Under the pieces are notes generated by a model. The model ran no database searches, had not been told where the DNA came from, and saw only the letters and a program-made list of their open reading frames with translations. Positions 47,101 through 60,900 of a DNA stretch of 64,000 nucleotides are shown piece after piece; position 1 is the stretch's first letter; each line of letters begins with the position of its first letter. Origin of the DNA: Hydractinia symbiolongicarpus (Eukaryota > Cnidaria > Hydrozoa > Anthoathecata > Hydractiniidae); assembly GCF_029227915.1 (NCBI RefSeq), contig NC_079876.1:36563828-36627827 (forward strand), given 5' to 3'. Made by a program: the position numbers and the translations under genes.

Positions 47101-50100
47101 TAACATTTCATTGATTTTCTAACGGTATCAGTCCGTTTGAGTTACAACGGTTGCATCACATACTCGTACCAACATGTATTTAGCGATAATTTTTCAATAT
47201 TACTAGGTTGCATTCCTTTTACAGTGAAAAGATTGAACGTGGGACCTAATTGAACTGATGTTGGACTTTGACCTTATAAATGTGGTGAATGAGAGAATTG
47301 AACTCCAAGAATTAACATTCTTGTTTCTTTTGCATGAATGCTGGAACTCTGCAGTTACACTGGACGCTGTGTTAGCCCTTTATTTACAAATGTAGATGAA
47401 TTAGTCATTCTTACTGTGAGACTACTCCTATCCGTCAGCGTGCCTGGAAGAAATATAGACAGTTTCAAACTCAACATTTCATTGATTTTTTAACGGTATC
47501 AGTCCGTTTGAGTTACAACGGTTGCGTCACATACTCGTACCAACATGTATTTTGCGATAATTTTCCGATATTACTAGGTTGCATTCCTTTTAACAGTGAA
47601 AAGATTGAACGTGGGACCTAATTGAACTGATGTTGGACTTTGACCTTATAAATGTAGTAAATGAGAGAATTGAACTCCAAGAATTAACATTCTTGTTACT
47701 TTGGCATGAATGCTGGAACTTTGCAGATACACTGGACACTGTGTTAGCTCTTTATTTACAAATGTAGATCAATGACTCATTCATACTGTGAGACTTATCC
47801 TAGCCGTTAGCGCGACCTGAAGAACGAGAGACAGTTTCGAAAACTATATTTCATTGACTTTCTAACGGTATCAGTCCGTTTGAATTACAACGGTTGAGTC
47901 ACATTTTTGTACCAACATGTATTTAGTGATATTTTTCCGATATTACTAGATTGCATAGCTTTTAACAGTGAAACGATTGACCGTGGAACCTAATTGAACT
48001 GATTTTAGACTTTGACCTTATAAATGTGGTAAATGAGACAATTGAACTCCAAGAATTAACATTCTTGTTACTTTGGCATGAAAGCTGGAACTCTGCAGTT
48101 ACACAGGACGCCGGTTAGCCCGTTATTTACAAATGTAGATCAATTAGTCATTCTTACTGTGAGACTACTCCTATCCGTCAGCGCGCCCTGAAGAAATAGA
48201 GACAGTTTCGAAAACAACATATCGGTGACTTTCTAACGGTATCAGTCCGTTTGAGTTACAACAGTTGCGTCACATATTCGTACCAACAAGTACTTAGCGA
48301 TATTTTTCCGTTACTACTAGGTTGCATTCCTTTTAACAGTGAAAAGATTGAACGTGGGACCTAATTGAACTGATGTTGGACTTTGACCTTATAAATGTGG
48401 TAAATGAGACAATTAAACTCCAAAAGTTAACATTCTTGTTACCTTGGCATGATTGCCAGAACTCAGTAATTACATTGTGCGCTGTGTTAGCTCTTTATTT
48501 ACAAATTTAGATCAAGGAGTGGTTTTTACTCTGTTTCTTATCCTAGCCGTTAGCGCGCGGAAGGAATAGAGACAGTTTCGAAAACTACATTACATTGACT
48601 TTCTAATGGAATCCATCCGTTTGATTTACAACGATTGCGTTACATATTCGTACCAACAAGTACTTATCGATATTTTTCCGCTACTACTAGGTTGCATTTC
48701 TTTTAACAGCGAAGAGATTGAACGTGGGACCTAATTGAACTGATGTTGGACTTTGACCTTATAAATGTGGTAAATGAGAGAATTGAACTCCAAGAATTAA
48801 CATTCATGTTTCTTTTGCATGAATGCTGGAACTCTGCAGCTACACTGGACGCTGTGCTAGCCCTTTATTTACAAATGGAGATGAATTAGTCATTCTTACT
48901 GTGAGACTACTCCTATCCGTCAGCGTGCCCGGAAGAAATAGAGAAAGTTTCAAACTCAACATTTCATTGATTTTTCAACGGGATCAGTCCGTTTGAGTTA
49001 CAACGGTTGCGTCACATACTCGTACCAACATGTATTTAGCGATAATTTTCCGATATTACTAGGTTGCATTCCTTTTAACAGTGAAAAGATTGAACGTGGG
49101 ACCTAATTGAACTGATGTTGGACTTTGAACTTATAAATGTGGTAAATGAGAGAATTGAACTCCAAGAATTAACATTCTTGTTTCTTTTGCATGAATGCTG
49201 GAACTCTGCAGTTACACTGGACGCTGTGTTAGCCCTTTATTTACAAATGTAGATGAATTAGTCATTCTTACTGTGAGACTACTCCTATCCGTCAGCGTGC
49301 CCGGAAGAAATATAGACAGTTTCAAACTCAACATTTCATTGATTTTTTAACGGTATCAGTCCGTTTGAGTTACAACGGTTGCGTCACATACTCGTACCAA
49401 CATGTATTTTGCGATAATTTTCCGATATTACTAGGTTGCATTCCTTTTAACAGTGAAAAGATTGAACGTGGGACCTAATTGAACTGATGTTGGACTTTGA
49501 CCTTATAAATGTGGTAAATGAGAGAAATGAACTCCAAGAATTAACATTCTTGTTACTTTGGCATGAATGCTGGAACTTTGCAGATACACTGGACACTGTG
49601 TTAGCTCTTTATTTACAAATGTAGATCAATGACTCATTCATACTGTGAGACTTATCCTAGCCGTTAGCGCGACCTGAAGAACGAGAGACAGTTTCGAAAA
49701 CTATATTTCATTGACTTTCTAACGGTATCAGTCCGTTTGAATTACAACGGTTGAGTCACATATTTGTACCAACATGTATTTAGTGATATTTTTCCGATAT
49801 TACTAGATTGCATAGCTTTTAACAGTGAAACGATTGACCGTGGAACCTAATTGAACTGATTTTGGACTTTGACCTTATAAATGTGGTAAATGAGACAATT
49901 GAACTCCAAGAATTAACATTCTTATTACTTTGGCATGAAAGCTGGAACTCTGCAGTTACACAGGACGCCGGTTAGCCCGTTATTTACAAATGTAGATCAA
50001 TTAGTCATTCTTACTGTGAGACTACTCCTATCCGTCAGCGCGCCCTGAAGAAACAGAGACAGTTTCGAAAACAACATATCGGTGACTTTCTAACGGTATC

Positions 50101-50795
50101 AGTCCGTTTGAGTTACAACAGTTGCGTCACATATTCGTACCAACAAGTACTTAGCGATATTTTTCCTTTAATACTAGGTTGCATTCCTTTTAACAGTGAA
50201 AAGATTGAACGTGGGACCTAATTGAACTGATGTTGGACTTTGAACTTATAAATGTGATAAATGAGACAATTGAACTCCAAGAATTAACATTCATGTTTCT
50301 TTTGCATGAATGCTGGAACTCTGCAGTTACACTTGACCCTGTGTTAGCCCTTTATTTACAAATGTAGATAAATTAGTCATTCTTTCTGTGAGACTACTCC
50401 TATCCGTCAGCGTGCCCGAAAGAAATAGAGACAGTTTCAAACTTAACATTTCATTGATTTTCTAACGGTATCAGTCCGTTTGAGTTACAACGGTTGCGTC
50501 ACATACTCGTACCAACATGTATTTAGCGATAATTTTCCGATATTACTAGGTTGCATTCCTTTTAACAGTGAAAAGATTGAACGTGGGACCTAATTGAACT
50601 GATGTTGGACTTTGACCTTATAAATGTGGTGAATGAGAGAATTGAACTCCAAGAATTAACATTCTTGTTTCTTTTGCATGAATGCTGGAACTCTGCAGTT
50701 ACACTGGACGCTGTGTTAGCCCTTTATTTACAAATGTAGATGAATTAGTCATTCTTACTGTGAGACTACTCCTATCCGTCAGCGTGCCCGGAAGA
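44105..50795 (+). repeat. Two tandem copies of a 9-monomer higher-order repeat (3,343 bp)
   Basis: In my class labels the order is D-B-C-A-G-D-B-C-F, read at about 44105-47450 and again at 47450-50795. The class A landmark CTTTATTTACAAATTTAG sits at 45150 and 48493, which is 3,343 bp or 9 x 371.4. Upstream, class A copies are at 37350 and 40321 (8 monomers, 2,971 bp), with 13 monomers (4,829 bp) to 45150. This shows rearranged versions of the same unit. Confidence 0.85.
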
Positions 50796-52559
50796 AATAT
50801 AGACAGTTTCAAACTCAACATTTCATTGATTTTTTAACGGTATCAGTCCGTTTGAGTTACAACGGTTGCGTCACATACTCGTACCAACATGTATTTTGCG
50901 ATAATTTTCCGATATTACTAGGTTGCATTCCTTTTAACAGTGAAAAGGTTGAACGTGGGACCTAATTGAACTGATGTTTGACTTTGACCTTATAAATGTG
51001 GTAAATGAGAGAATTGAACTCCAAGAATTAACATTCTTGTTACTTTGGCATGAATGCTGGAACTTTGCAGATACACTGGACACTGTGTTAGCTCTTTATT
51101 TACAAATGTAGATCAATGACTCATTCATACTGTGAGACTTATCCTAGCCGTTAGCGCGACCTGGAGAACGAGAGACAGTTTCGAAAACTATATTTCATTG
51201 ACTTTCTAACGGTATCAGTCCGTTTGAATTACAACGGTTGAGTCACATATTTGTACCAACATGTATTTAGTGATATTTTTCCGATATTACTAGATTGCAT
51301 AGCTTTTAACAGTGAAACGATTGACCGTGGAACCTAATTGAACTGATTTTGGACTTTGACCTTATAAATGTGGTAAATGAGACAATTGAACTCCAAGAAT
51401 TAACATTCTTGTTACTTTGGCATGAAAGCTGGAACTCTGCAGTTACACAGGACGCCGGTTAGCCCGTTATTTACAAATATAGATCAATTAGTCATTCTTA
51501 CTGTGAGACTACTCCTATCCGTCAGCGCGCCCTGAAGAAATAGAGACAGTTTCGAAAACAACATATCGGTGACTTTCTAACGGTATCAGTCCGTTTGAGT
51601 TACAACAGTTGCGTCACATATTCGTACCAACAAGTACTTATTGATATTTTTCCGTTACTACTAGGTTGCATTCCTTTTAACCGCGAAGAGATGGAACGTG
51701 GGACCTAATTGAACTGATGTTGGACTTTGACCTTATAAATGTGGTAAATGAGAGAATTGAACTCCAAGAATTAACATTCATGTTTCTTTTGCATGAATGC
51801 TGGAACTCTGCAGCTACACTGGACGCTGTGTTAGCCCTTTATTTACAAATGCAGATGAATTAGTCATTCTTACTGTGAGACTACTCCTATCCGTCAGCGT
51901 GCCCGGAAGAAATAGAGAAAGTTTCAAATTCAACATTTCATTGAATTTTCAACGGGATCAGTCCGTTTGAGTTACAACGGTTGCGTCACATACTCGTACC
52001 AACATGTATTTAGCGATAATTTTCCGATATTACTAGGTTGCATTCCTTTTAACAGTGAAAAGATTGAACGTGGGACCTAATTGAACTGATGTTGGACTTT
52101 GACCTTATAAATGTGGTAAATGAGAGAATTGAACTCCAAGAATTAACATTCTTGTTTCTTTTGCATGAATGCTGGAACTCTGCAGTTACACTGGACGCTG
52201 TGTTAGCCCTTTATTTACAAATGTAGATGAATTAGTCATTCTTACTGTGAGACTACTCCTATCCGTCAGCGTGCCCGGAAGAAATAGAGACAGTTTCAAA
52301 CTCAACATTTCATTGATTTTCTAACGGTATCAGTCCGTTTGAGTTACAACGCTTGCGTCACATAATCGTACCAACATGTATTTAGCGATAATTTTCCGAT
52401 ATTACTAGGTTGCATTCCTTTTAACAGTGAAAAGATTGAACGTGGGACCTAATTGAACTGATGTTGGACTTTGAACTTATAAATGTGGTAAATGAGAGAA
52501 TTGAACTCCAAAAGTTAACATTCTTGTTTCTTTTGCATGAATGCTGGAACTTTGCAGTT

Positions 52560-54770
52560 ACACAGGACGCCGGTTAGCCCGTTATTTACAAATGTAGACC
52601 AATTAGTCATTCTTACTGTGAGACTACTCCTATCCGTCAGCTCGCCCTGAAGAAATAGAGACAGCTTCGAAAACAACATATCGGTGACTTTCTAACGGTA
52701 TCAGTCCGTTTGAGTTACAACAGTTGAGTCACATATTCGTACCAACAAGTACTTAGCGATATTTTTCCGTTACTACTAGGTTGCATTCCTTTTAACAGTG
52801 AAAAGATTGAACGTGGGACCTAATTGAACTGATGTTGGACTTTGACCTTATAAATGTGGTAAATGAGACAATTAAATTCCAAAAGTTAACATTCTTGTTA
52901 CCTTGGCATGATTGCCAGAACTCAGTAATTACATTGTTCGCTGTGTTAGCTCTTTATTTACAAATTTAGATCAAGGAGTGGTTTTTACTCTGCGACTTAT
53001 CGTAACCGTTAACGCGCGGAAGAAGTAGAGACAGTTTCAAAAACTACACTTCATTGACTTTCTAACGGTATCAGTTCGTTTGAGTTAGAACGGTTGCGTC
53101 ACATATTCGTACCAACATGTATTTACTGATATTTGTCCGATATTACTAGGTTGCATAGCCTTTAACAGTGAAACGATTGACCGTGGAACCTAATTGAACT
53201 GATTTTGGACTTTGACCTTATAAATGTGGTAAATGAGAGAATTGAACTCCAAGAATTAACATTCTTGTTACTTTGGCATGAAAGCTGGAACTCTGCAGTT
53301 ACACAGGACGCCGGGTAGCCCGTTATTTACAAATGTAGACCAATTAGTCATTGTTACTGTGAGACTACTCCTATCCGTCAGCTCGCCCTGAAGAAATAGA
53401 GACAGCTTCGAAAACAACATATCGGTGACTTTCTAACGGTATCAGTCCGTTTGAGTTACAACAGTTGAGTCACATATTCGTACCAACAAGTACTTAGCGA
53501 TATTTTTCCGTTACTACTAGGTTGCATTCCTTTTAACAGTGAAAAGATTGAACGTGGGACCTAATTGAACTGATGTTGGACTTTGAACTTATAAATGTGG
53601 TAAATGAGAGAATTGAACTCCAAAAGTTAACATTCTTGTTTCTTTTGCATGAATGCTGGAACTCTGCAGTTACACAGGACGCCGGTTAGCCCGTTATTTA
53701 CAAATGTAGACCAATTAATCATTCTTACTGTGAGACTACTCCTATCCGTCAGCTCGCCCTGAAGAAATAGAGACAGCTTCGAAAACAACATATCGGTGAC
53801 TTTCTAACGGTATCAGTCCTTTTGAGTTACAACAGGTGAGTCACATATTCGTACCAACAAGTACTTAGCGATATTTTTCCGTTACTACTAGGTTGCATTC
53901 CTTTTAACAGTGAAAAGATTGAACGTGGGACCTAATTGAACTGATGTTGGACTTTTACCTTATAAATGTGGTAAATGAGACAATTAAATTCCAAAAGTTA
54001 ACATTCTTGTTACCTTGGCATGATTGCCAGAACTCAGTAATTACATTGTTCGCTGTGTTAGCTCTTTATTTACAAATTTAGATCAAGGAGTGGTTTTTAC
54101 TCTGCGACTTATCGTAACCGTTAACGCGCGGAAGAAGTAGAGACAGTTTCAAAAACTACACTTCATTGACTTTCTAACGGTATCAGTTCGTTTGAGTTAG
54201 AACGGTTGCGTCACATATTCGTACCAACATGTATTTACTGATATTTGTCCGATATTACTAGGTTGCATAGCCTTTAACAGTGAAACGATTGACCGTGGAA
54301 CCTAATTGAACTGATTTTGGACTTTGACCTTATAAATGTGGTAAATGAGAGAATTGAACTCCAAGAATTAACATTCTTGTTACTTTGGCATGAAAGCTGG
54401 AACTCTGCAGTTACACAGGACGCCGGGTAGCCCGTTATTTACAAATGTAGACCAATTAGTCATTGTTACTGTGAGACTACTCCTATCCGTCAGCTCGCCC
54501 TGAAGAAATAGAGACAGCTTCGAAAACAACATATCGGTGACTTTCTAACGGTATCAGTCCGTTTGAGTTACAACAGTTGAGTCACATATTCGTACCAACA
54601 AGTACTTAGCGATATTTTTCCGTTACTACTAGGTTGCATTCCTTTTAACAGTGAAAAGATTGAACGTGGGACCTAATTTAACAGATGTTGGACTTTGACC
54701 TTATAAATGTGGTAAATGAGACAATTAAACTCCAAAAGTTAACATTCTTGTTACCTTGGCATGATTGCCA
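52560..54770 (+). repeat. Three-monomer higher-order repeat (about 1,112 bp), two copies
   Basis: The segment with CCGTTAACGCGCGGAAGAAG occurs at 53006 and 54118, 1,112 bp apart. The flanking GACAGCTTCGAAAACAAC monomers repeat with it. This unit is absent from the 36-52 kb part. Confidence 0.75.
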
Positions 54771-55014
54771 GAACTCAGTAATTACATTGTGCGCTGTGTT
54801 AGCTCTTTATTTACAAGTTTAGATCAAGGAGTGGTTTTTACTCTGTTTCTTATCCTAGCCGTTAGCGCGCGGAAGAAATAGAGACAGTTTCGAAAACTAC
54901 ATTACATTGACTTTCTAATGGAATCCATCCGCTTGATTTACAACGATTGCGTCACATATTCGTACCATGATGTATATAGCGATAGTTTTCTGTTACTACT
55001 AGGTTGCATTCCTT

Positions 55015-57965
55015 TTAACAGTGAAAAGATTGAACGTGGGACCTAATTGAACTGATGTTGGACTTTGACCTTATAAATTTGGTAAATGAGAGAATTGAAC
55101 TCCAAGAATTAACATTCTTGTTACTTTGGCATGAATGCTGGAACTCTGCAGTTACACAGGACGCTGGTTAGCCCTTTATTTACAAATGTAGATCAATTAG
55201 TCATTCTTACTGTGAGACTACTCCTATCCGTCAGCGTGCCCGGAAGAAATAGAGACATTTTCAAACTCAACATTTCATTGATTTTCTAACGGTATCAGTC
55301 CGTTTGAGTTACAATGGTTGCGTCACATACTCGTACCAACATGTATTTAGCAAAAAATTTTCCGATATTACTAGATTGCATTCCTTTTAACAGGGAAAAG
55401 ATTGAACGTGGGACCTAATTGAACTGATATTGGACTTTGACCTTATAAATGTGGTAAATGAGAGAATTGAACTCCAAGATTAAACATTCTTGTTATTTTG
55501 GCATGAAAACTGGAACTCTGCAGTTACACAGGACGCCGGTTAGCATTTTATTTACAAATGTAGATGAATTAGTCATTCTTCCTGTGAGACTACTCCTATC
55601 TGTCAGCGTGCCCGGAAGAAATAGAGACAGTTTCAAACTCAACATTTCATTGATTTTCTAACGGTATCAGTACGTATGAGTTACAACGGTTGCGTCACAT
55701 ACTCGTACCAACATGTATTTAGCGATAATTTTCCGATATTACTAGGTTGCATTCCTTTTAACAGTGAGAAGATTGAACGTGGGACCTAACTGAACTGATG
55801 TTGGACTTTGACCTTATAAATGTGGTAAATGAGAGAATTGAACTCCAAGAATTAACATTCTTGTTTCTTTGGCATGATTCCCAGAACTCAGTAATTACAT
55901 TGTGCGCTGTGTTAGCTCTTTATTTACAAATTTAGATCAAGGAGTGGTTTTTACTCTGCGACTTATCGTAACCGTTAGCGCGCGGAAGAAATAGAGACAG
56001 TTTCAAAAACTACACTTCATTGACTTTCTAACGGTATCAGTCCGTTTGAGTTAGAACGGTTGCGTCACATATTCGTACCAACATGTATTTACTGATACTT
56101 TTCCGATATTACTAGGTTGCATTCCTTTTAACAGTGAAAAGATTGAACGTGGGACCTAATTGAACTGATGTTGGACTTTGACCTTATAAATGTGGTAAAT
56201 GAGAGAATTGAACTCCAAGAATTAACATTCTTGTTTCTTTTGAGTGAATGCTGGAACTCTGCAGTTACACTGGACGCTGTGTTAGCCCTTTATTTACAAA
56301 TGTAGATGAATTAGTCATTCTTACTGTGAGACTACTCATATCCGTCAGCGTGCCCGGAAGAAATAGAGACAGTTTCGAAAACAACATATCGGTGTCTTTC
56401 TAACGGTATCAGTCCGTTTGAGTTACAACAGTTGAGTCACATATTCGTACCAACAAGTACTTAGCGATATTTTTCTGTTACTACTAGGTTGCATTCCTTT
56501 TAACAGTGAAAAGATTGAACGTGGGACCTAATTGAACTGATGTTGGACTTTGACCTTATAAATTTGGTAAATGAGAGAATTGAACTCCAAGAATTAACAT
56601 TCTTGTTACTTTGGCATGAATGCTGGAACTCTGCAGTTACACAGGACGCTGGTTAGCCCTTTATTTACAAATGTAGATCAATTAGTCATTCTTACTGTGA
56701 GACTACTCCTATCCGTCAGCGTGCCCGGAAGAAATAGAGACATTTTCAAACTCAACATTTCATTGATTTTCTAACGGTATCAGTCCGTTTGAGTTACAAT
56801 GGTTGCGTCACATACTCGTACCAACATGTATTTAGCAAAAAATTTTCCGATATTACTAGATTGCATTCCTTTTAACAGGGAAAAGATTGAACGTGGGACC
56901 TAATTGAACTGATATTGGACTTTGACCTTATAAATGTGGTAAATGAGAGAATTGAACTCCAAGATTAAACATTCTTGTTATTTTGGCATGAAAACTGGAA
57001 CTCTGCAGTTACACAGGACGCCGGTTAGCATTTTATTTACAAATGTAGATGAATTAGTCATTCTTCCTGTGAGACTACTCCTATCTGTCAGCGTGCCCGG
57101 AAGAAATAGAGACAGTTTCAAACTCAACATTTCATTGATTTTCTAACGGTATCAGTACGTATGAGTTACAACGGTTGCGTCACATACTCGTACCAACATG
57201 TATTTAGCGATAATTTTCCGATATTACTAGGTTGCATTCCTTTTAACAGTGAGAAGATTGAACGTGGGACCTAACTGAACTGATGTTGGACTTTGACCTT
57301 ATAAATGTGGTAAATGAGAGAATTGAACTCCAAGAATTAACATTCTTGTTTCTTTGGCATGATTCCCAGAACTCAGTAATTACATTGTGCGCTGTGTTAG
57401 CTCTTTATTTACAAATTTAGATCAAGGAGTGGTTTTTACTCTGCGACTTATCGTAACCGTTAGCGCGCGGAAGAAATAGAGACAGTTTCAAAAACTACAC
57501 TTCATTGACTTTCTAACGGTATCAGTCCGTTTGAGTTAGAACGGTTGCGTCACATATTCGTACCAACATGTATTTACTGATATTTTTCCGATATTACTAG
57601 GTTGCATTCCTTTTAACAGTGAAAAGATTGAACGTGGGACCTAATTGAACTGATGTTGGACTTTGACCTTATAAATGTGGTAAATGAGAGAATTGAACTC
57701 CAAGAATTAACATTCTTGTTTCTTTGGCATGATTCCCAGAACTCAGTAATTACATTGTGCGCTGTGTTAGCTCTTTATTTACAAATTTAGATCAAGGAGT
57801 GGTTTTTACTCTGCGACTTATCGTAACCGTTAGCGCGCGGAAGAAATAGAGACAGTTTCAAAAACTACACTTCATTGACTTTCTAACGGTATCAGTCCGT
57901 TTGAGTTAGAACGGTTGCGTCACATATTCGTACCAACATGTATTTACTGATATTTTTCCGATATT
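55015..57965 (+). repeat. Four-monomer higher-order repeat (1,485 bp), two copies
   Basis: The run at 55015-56480 is repeated at 56500-57965 with very few differences. A marker is GATTAAACATTCTTGTTATT, present once in each copy. The identical 67-codon frames at 55458 and 56943 are a consequence of this duplication, not two genes. Confidence 0.8.
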
Positions 57966-60900
57966 ACTAGGTTGCATTCCTTTTAACAGTGAAAAGATTG
58001 AACGTGGGACCTAATTGAACTGATGTTGGACTTTGACCTTATAAATGTGGTAAATGAGAGAATTGAACTCCAAGAATTAACATTCTTGTTTCTTTTGAGT
58101 GAATGCTGGAACTCTGCAGTTACACTGGACGCTGTGTTAGCCCTTTATTTACAAATGTAGATGAATTAGTCATTCTTACTGTGAGACTACTCATATCCGT
58201 CAGCGTGCCCGGAAGAAATAGAGACAGTTTCCAACTCAACATTTCATTGATTTTCTAACGGTATCAGTACGTTTGAGTTACAACGGTTGCGTCACATACT
58301 CGTACCAACATGTATTTAGCGATAATTTTCCGACATAACTAGGTTGCATTCCTTTTAACAGTGAAAAGATTGAACGTGGGACCTAATTGAACTGATGTTG
58401 GACTTTGATCTTATAAATGTTGCAAATGAGAGAATTGAACTCCAAGAATTAACATTCTTGTTTCTTTGGCATGATTCCCAGAACTCAGTAATTACATTGT
58501 GCGCTGTGTTAGCTCTTTATTTACAAATTTAGATCAAGGAGTGGTTTTTACTCAGCGACTTATCGTAACCGATAGCGCGCGGAAGAAATAGAGACAGTTT
58601 CAAAAACTATACTTCATTGACTTTCTAACGGTATCAGTCCGTTTGAGTTAGAACGGTTGCGTCACATATTCGTACCAACATGTATTTACTGATATTTTTC
58701 CGATATTACTAGGTTGCATTCCTTTTAACAGTGAAAAGATTGAACGTGGGACCTAATTGAACTGATGTTGGACTTTGACCTTATAAATGTGGTAAATGAG
58801 ACAATTGAACTCCAAGAATTAACATTCTTGTTACTTTGGCATGAATGCTGGAACTCTGCAGTTACACAGGACGCTGGTTAGCCCTTTATTTACAACTGTA
58901 GATCAATTAGTCATTGTTACTGTGAGACTACTCCTATCCGTCAGCGCGCACTGAAGAAATAGAGACAGTTTCGAAAACAACATATCGGTGACTTTCTAAC
59001 GGTATCAGTCCGTTTGAGTTACAACAGTTGAGTCACATAATCGTACCAACAAGTACTTAGCGATATTTTTCCGTTACTACTAGGTTGCATTCCTTTTAAC
59101 AGTGAAAAGATTGAACGTGGGACCTAATTGAACTGATGTTGGACTTTGACCTTATAAATGTGGTAAATGACACAATTAAACTCCAAAAGTTAACATTATT
59201 GTTACCTTGGCATGATTGCCAGAACTCAGTAATTACATTGTGCTCTGTGTTAGCTCTTTATTTACAAATTTAGATCAAGGAGTGGTTTTTACTCTGTTTC
59301 TTATCCTAGCCGTTAGTGCGCGGAAGAAATAGAGACAGTTTCGAAAACTACATTACATTGACTTTCGAATGGAATTCATCCGTTTGATTTACAACGATTG
59401 CGTCACATATTCGTACCAACAAGTACTTAGCGATATTTTTCCGTTATTACTAGGTTGCATTCCTTTTAACAGTGAAAAGATTGAACGTGGGACCTAATTG
59501 AACTAATGTTGGACTTTGACCTTATAAATGTGGTAAATGAGAGAATTGAACTCCAAGAATTAACATTCTTGTTTCTTTTGCATCAATGCTGGAACTCTGC
59601 AGTTACACAGGACGCTGTGTTAGCATTTTATTTACAAATGTAGATGAATTAGTCATTCTTACTGTGAGACTACTCCTATCCGTCAGCGTGCCCGGAAGAA
59701 ATAGAGACAGTTTCAAACTCAACATTTCATTGATTTTCTAACGGTATCAGTACGTATGAGTTACAACGGTTGCGTCACATACTCGTACCAACATGTATTT
59801 AGCGATAATTTTCCGATATTACTAGGTTGCATTCCTTCTAACAGTGAGAAGATTGAACGTGGGACCTAATTGAACTGATGTTGGACTTTGACCTTATAAA
59901 TGTGGTAAATGAGAGAATTGAACTCCAAGAATTAAAATTCTTGTTTCTTTGGCATGATTCCCAAAACTCAGTAATTACATTGTGCGCTGTGTTAGCTCTT
60001 TATGTACAAATTTAGATCAAGGAGTGGTTTTTACTCGGCGACTTATCGTAACCGTTAGCGCGCGGAGGAAATAGAGACAGTTTCAAAAACTACACTTCAT
60101 TGACTTTCTAACGGTATCAGTCCGTTTGAGTTAGAACGGTTGCGTCACATATTCGTACCAACATGTATTTACTGATATTTTTCCGATATTACTAGGTTGC
60201 ATAGCTTTTAACAGTGAAACGATTGACAGTGGAACCTAATTGAACTGATTTTGGACTTTGACCTTATAAATGTGGTAAATGAGACAATTGAACTCCAAGA
60301 ATTAACATTCTTGTTACTTTGGCATGAATGCTGGAACTCTGCAGTTACACAGGACGCTGGTTAGCCCTTTATTTACAAATGTAGATCAATTAGTCATTGT
60401 TACTGTGAGACTACTCCTATCCGTCAGCGCGCACTGAAGAAATAGAGACAGTTTCGAAAACAACATATCGGTGACTTTCTAACGGTATCAGTCCGTTTGA
60501 GTTACAACAGTTGAGTCACATATTCGTACCAACAAGTACTTAGCGATATTTTTCCGTTACTACTAGGTTGCATTCCTTTTAACAGTGAAAAGATTGAACG
60601 TGGGACCTAATTGAACTGATGTTGGACTTTGACCTTATAAATGTGGTAAATGAGAGAATTGAACTTCAAGAATTAACATTCTTGTTTCTTTTGAGTAAAT
60701 GCTGGAACTCTGCAGTTACACTGGACGCTGTGTTAGCCCTTTATTTACAAATGTAGATGAATTAGTCATTCTTACTGTGAGACTACTCCTATCCGTCAGC
60801 GTGCCCGAAAGAAATAGAGACAGTTTCAAACTCAACATTTCATTGATTTTCTAACGGTATCAGTCCGTTTGAGTTACAACGGTTGCGTCACATACTCGAA

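Noticed and set aside
55458-57146. Two identical 67-codon open frames at 55458-55661 and 56943-57146
   Set aside because: Both lie in the satellite and are identical because of the 1,485-bp duplication. The frame is not kept in other monomers.
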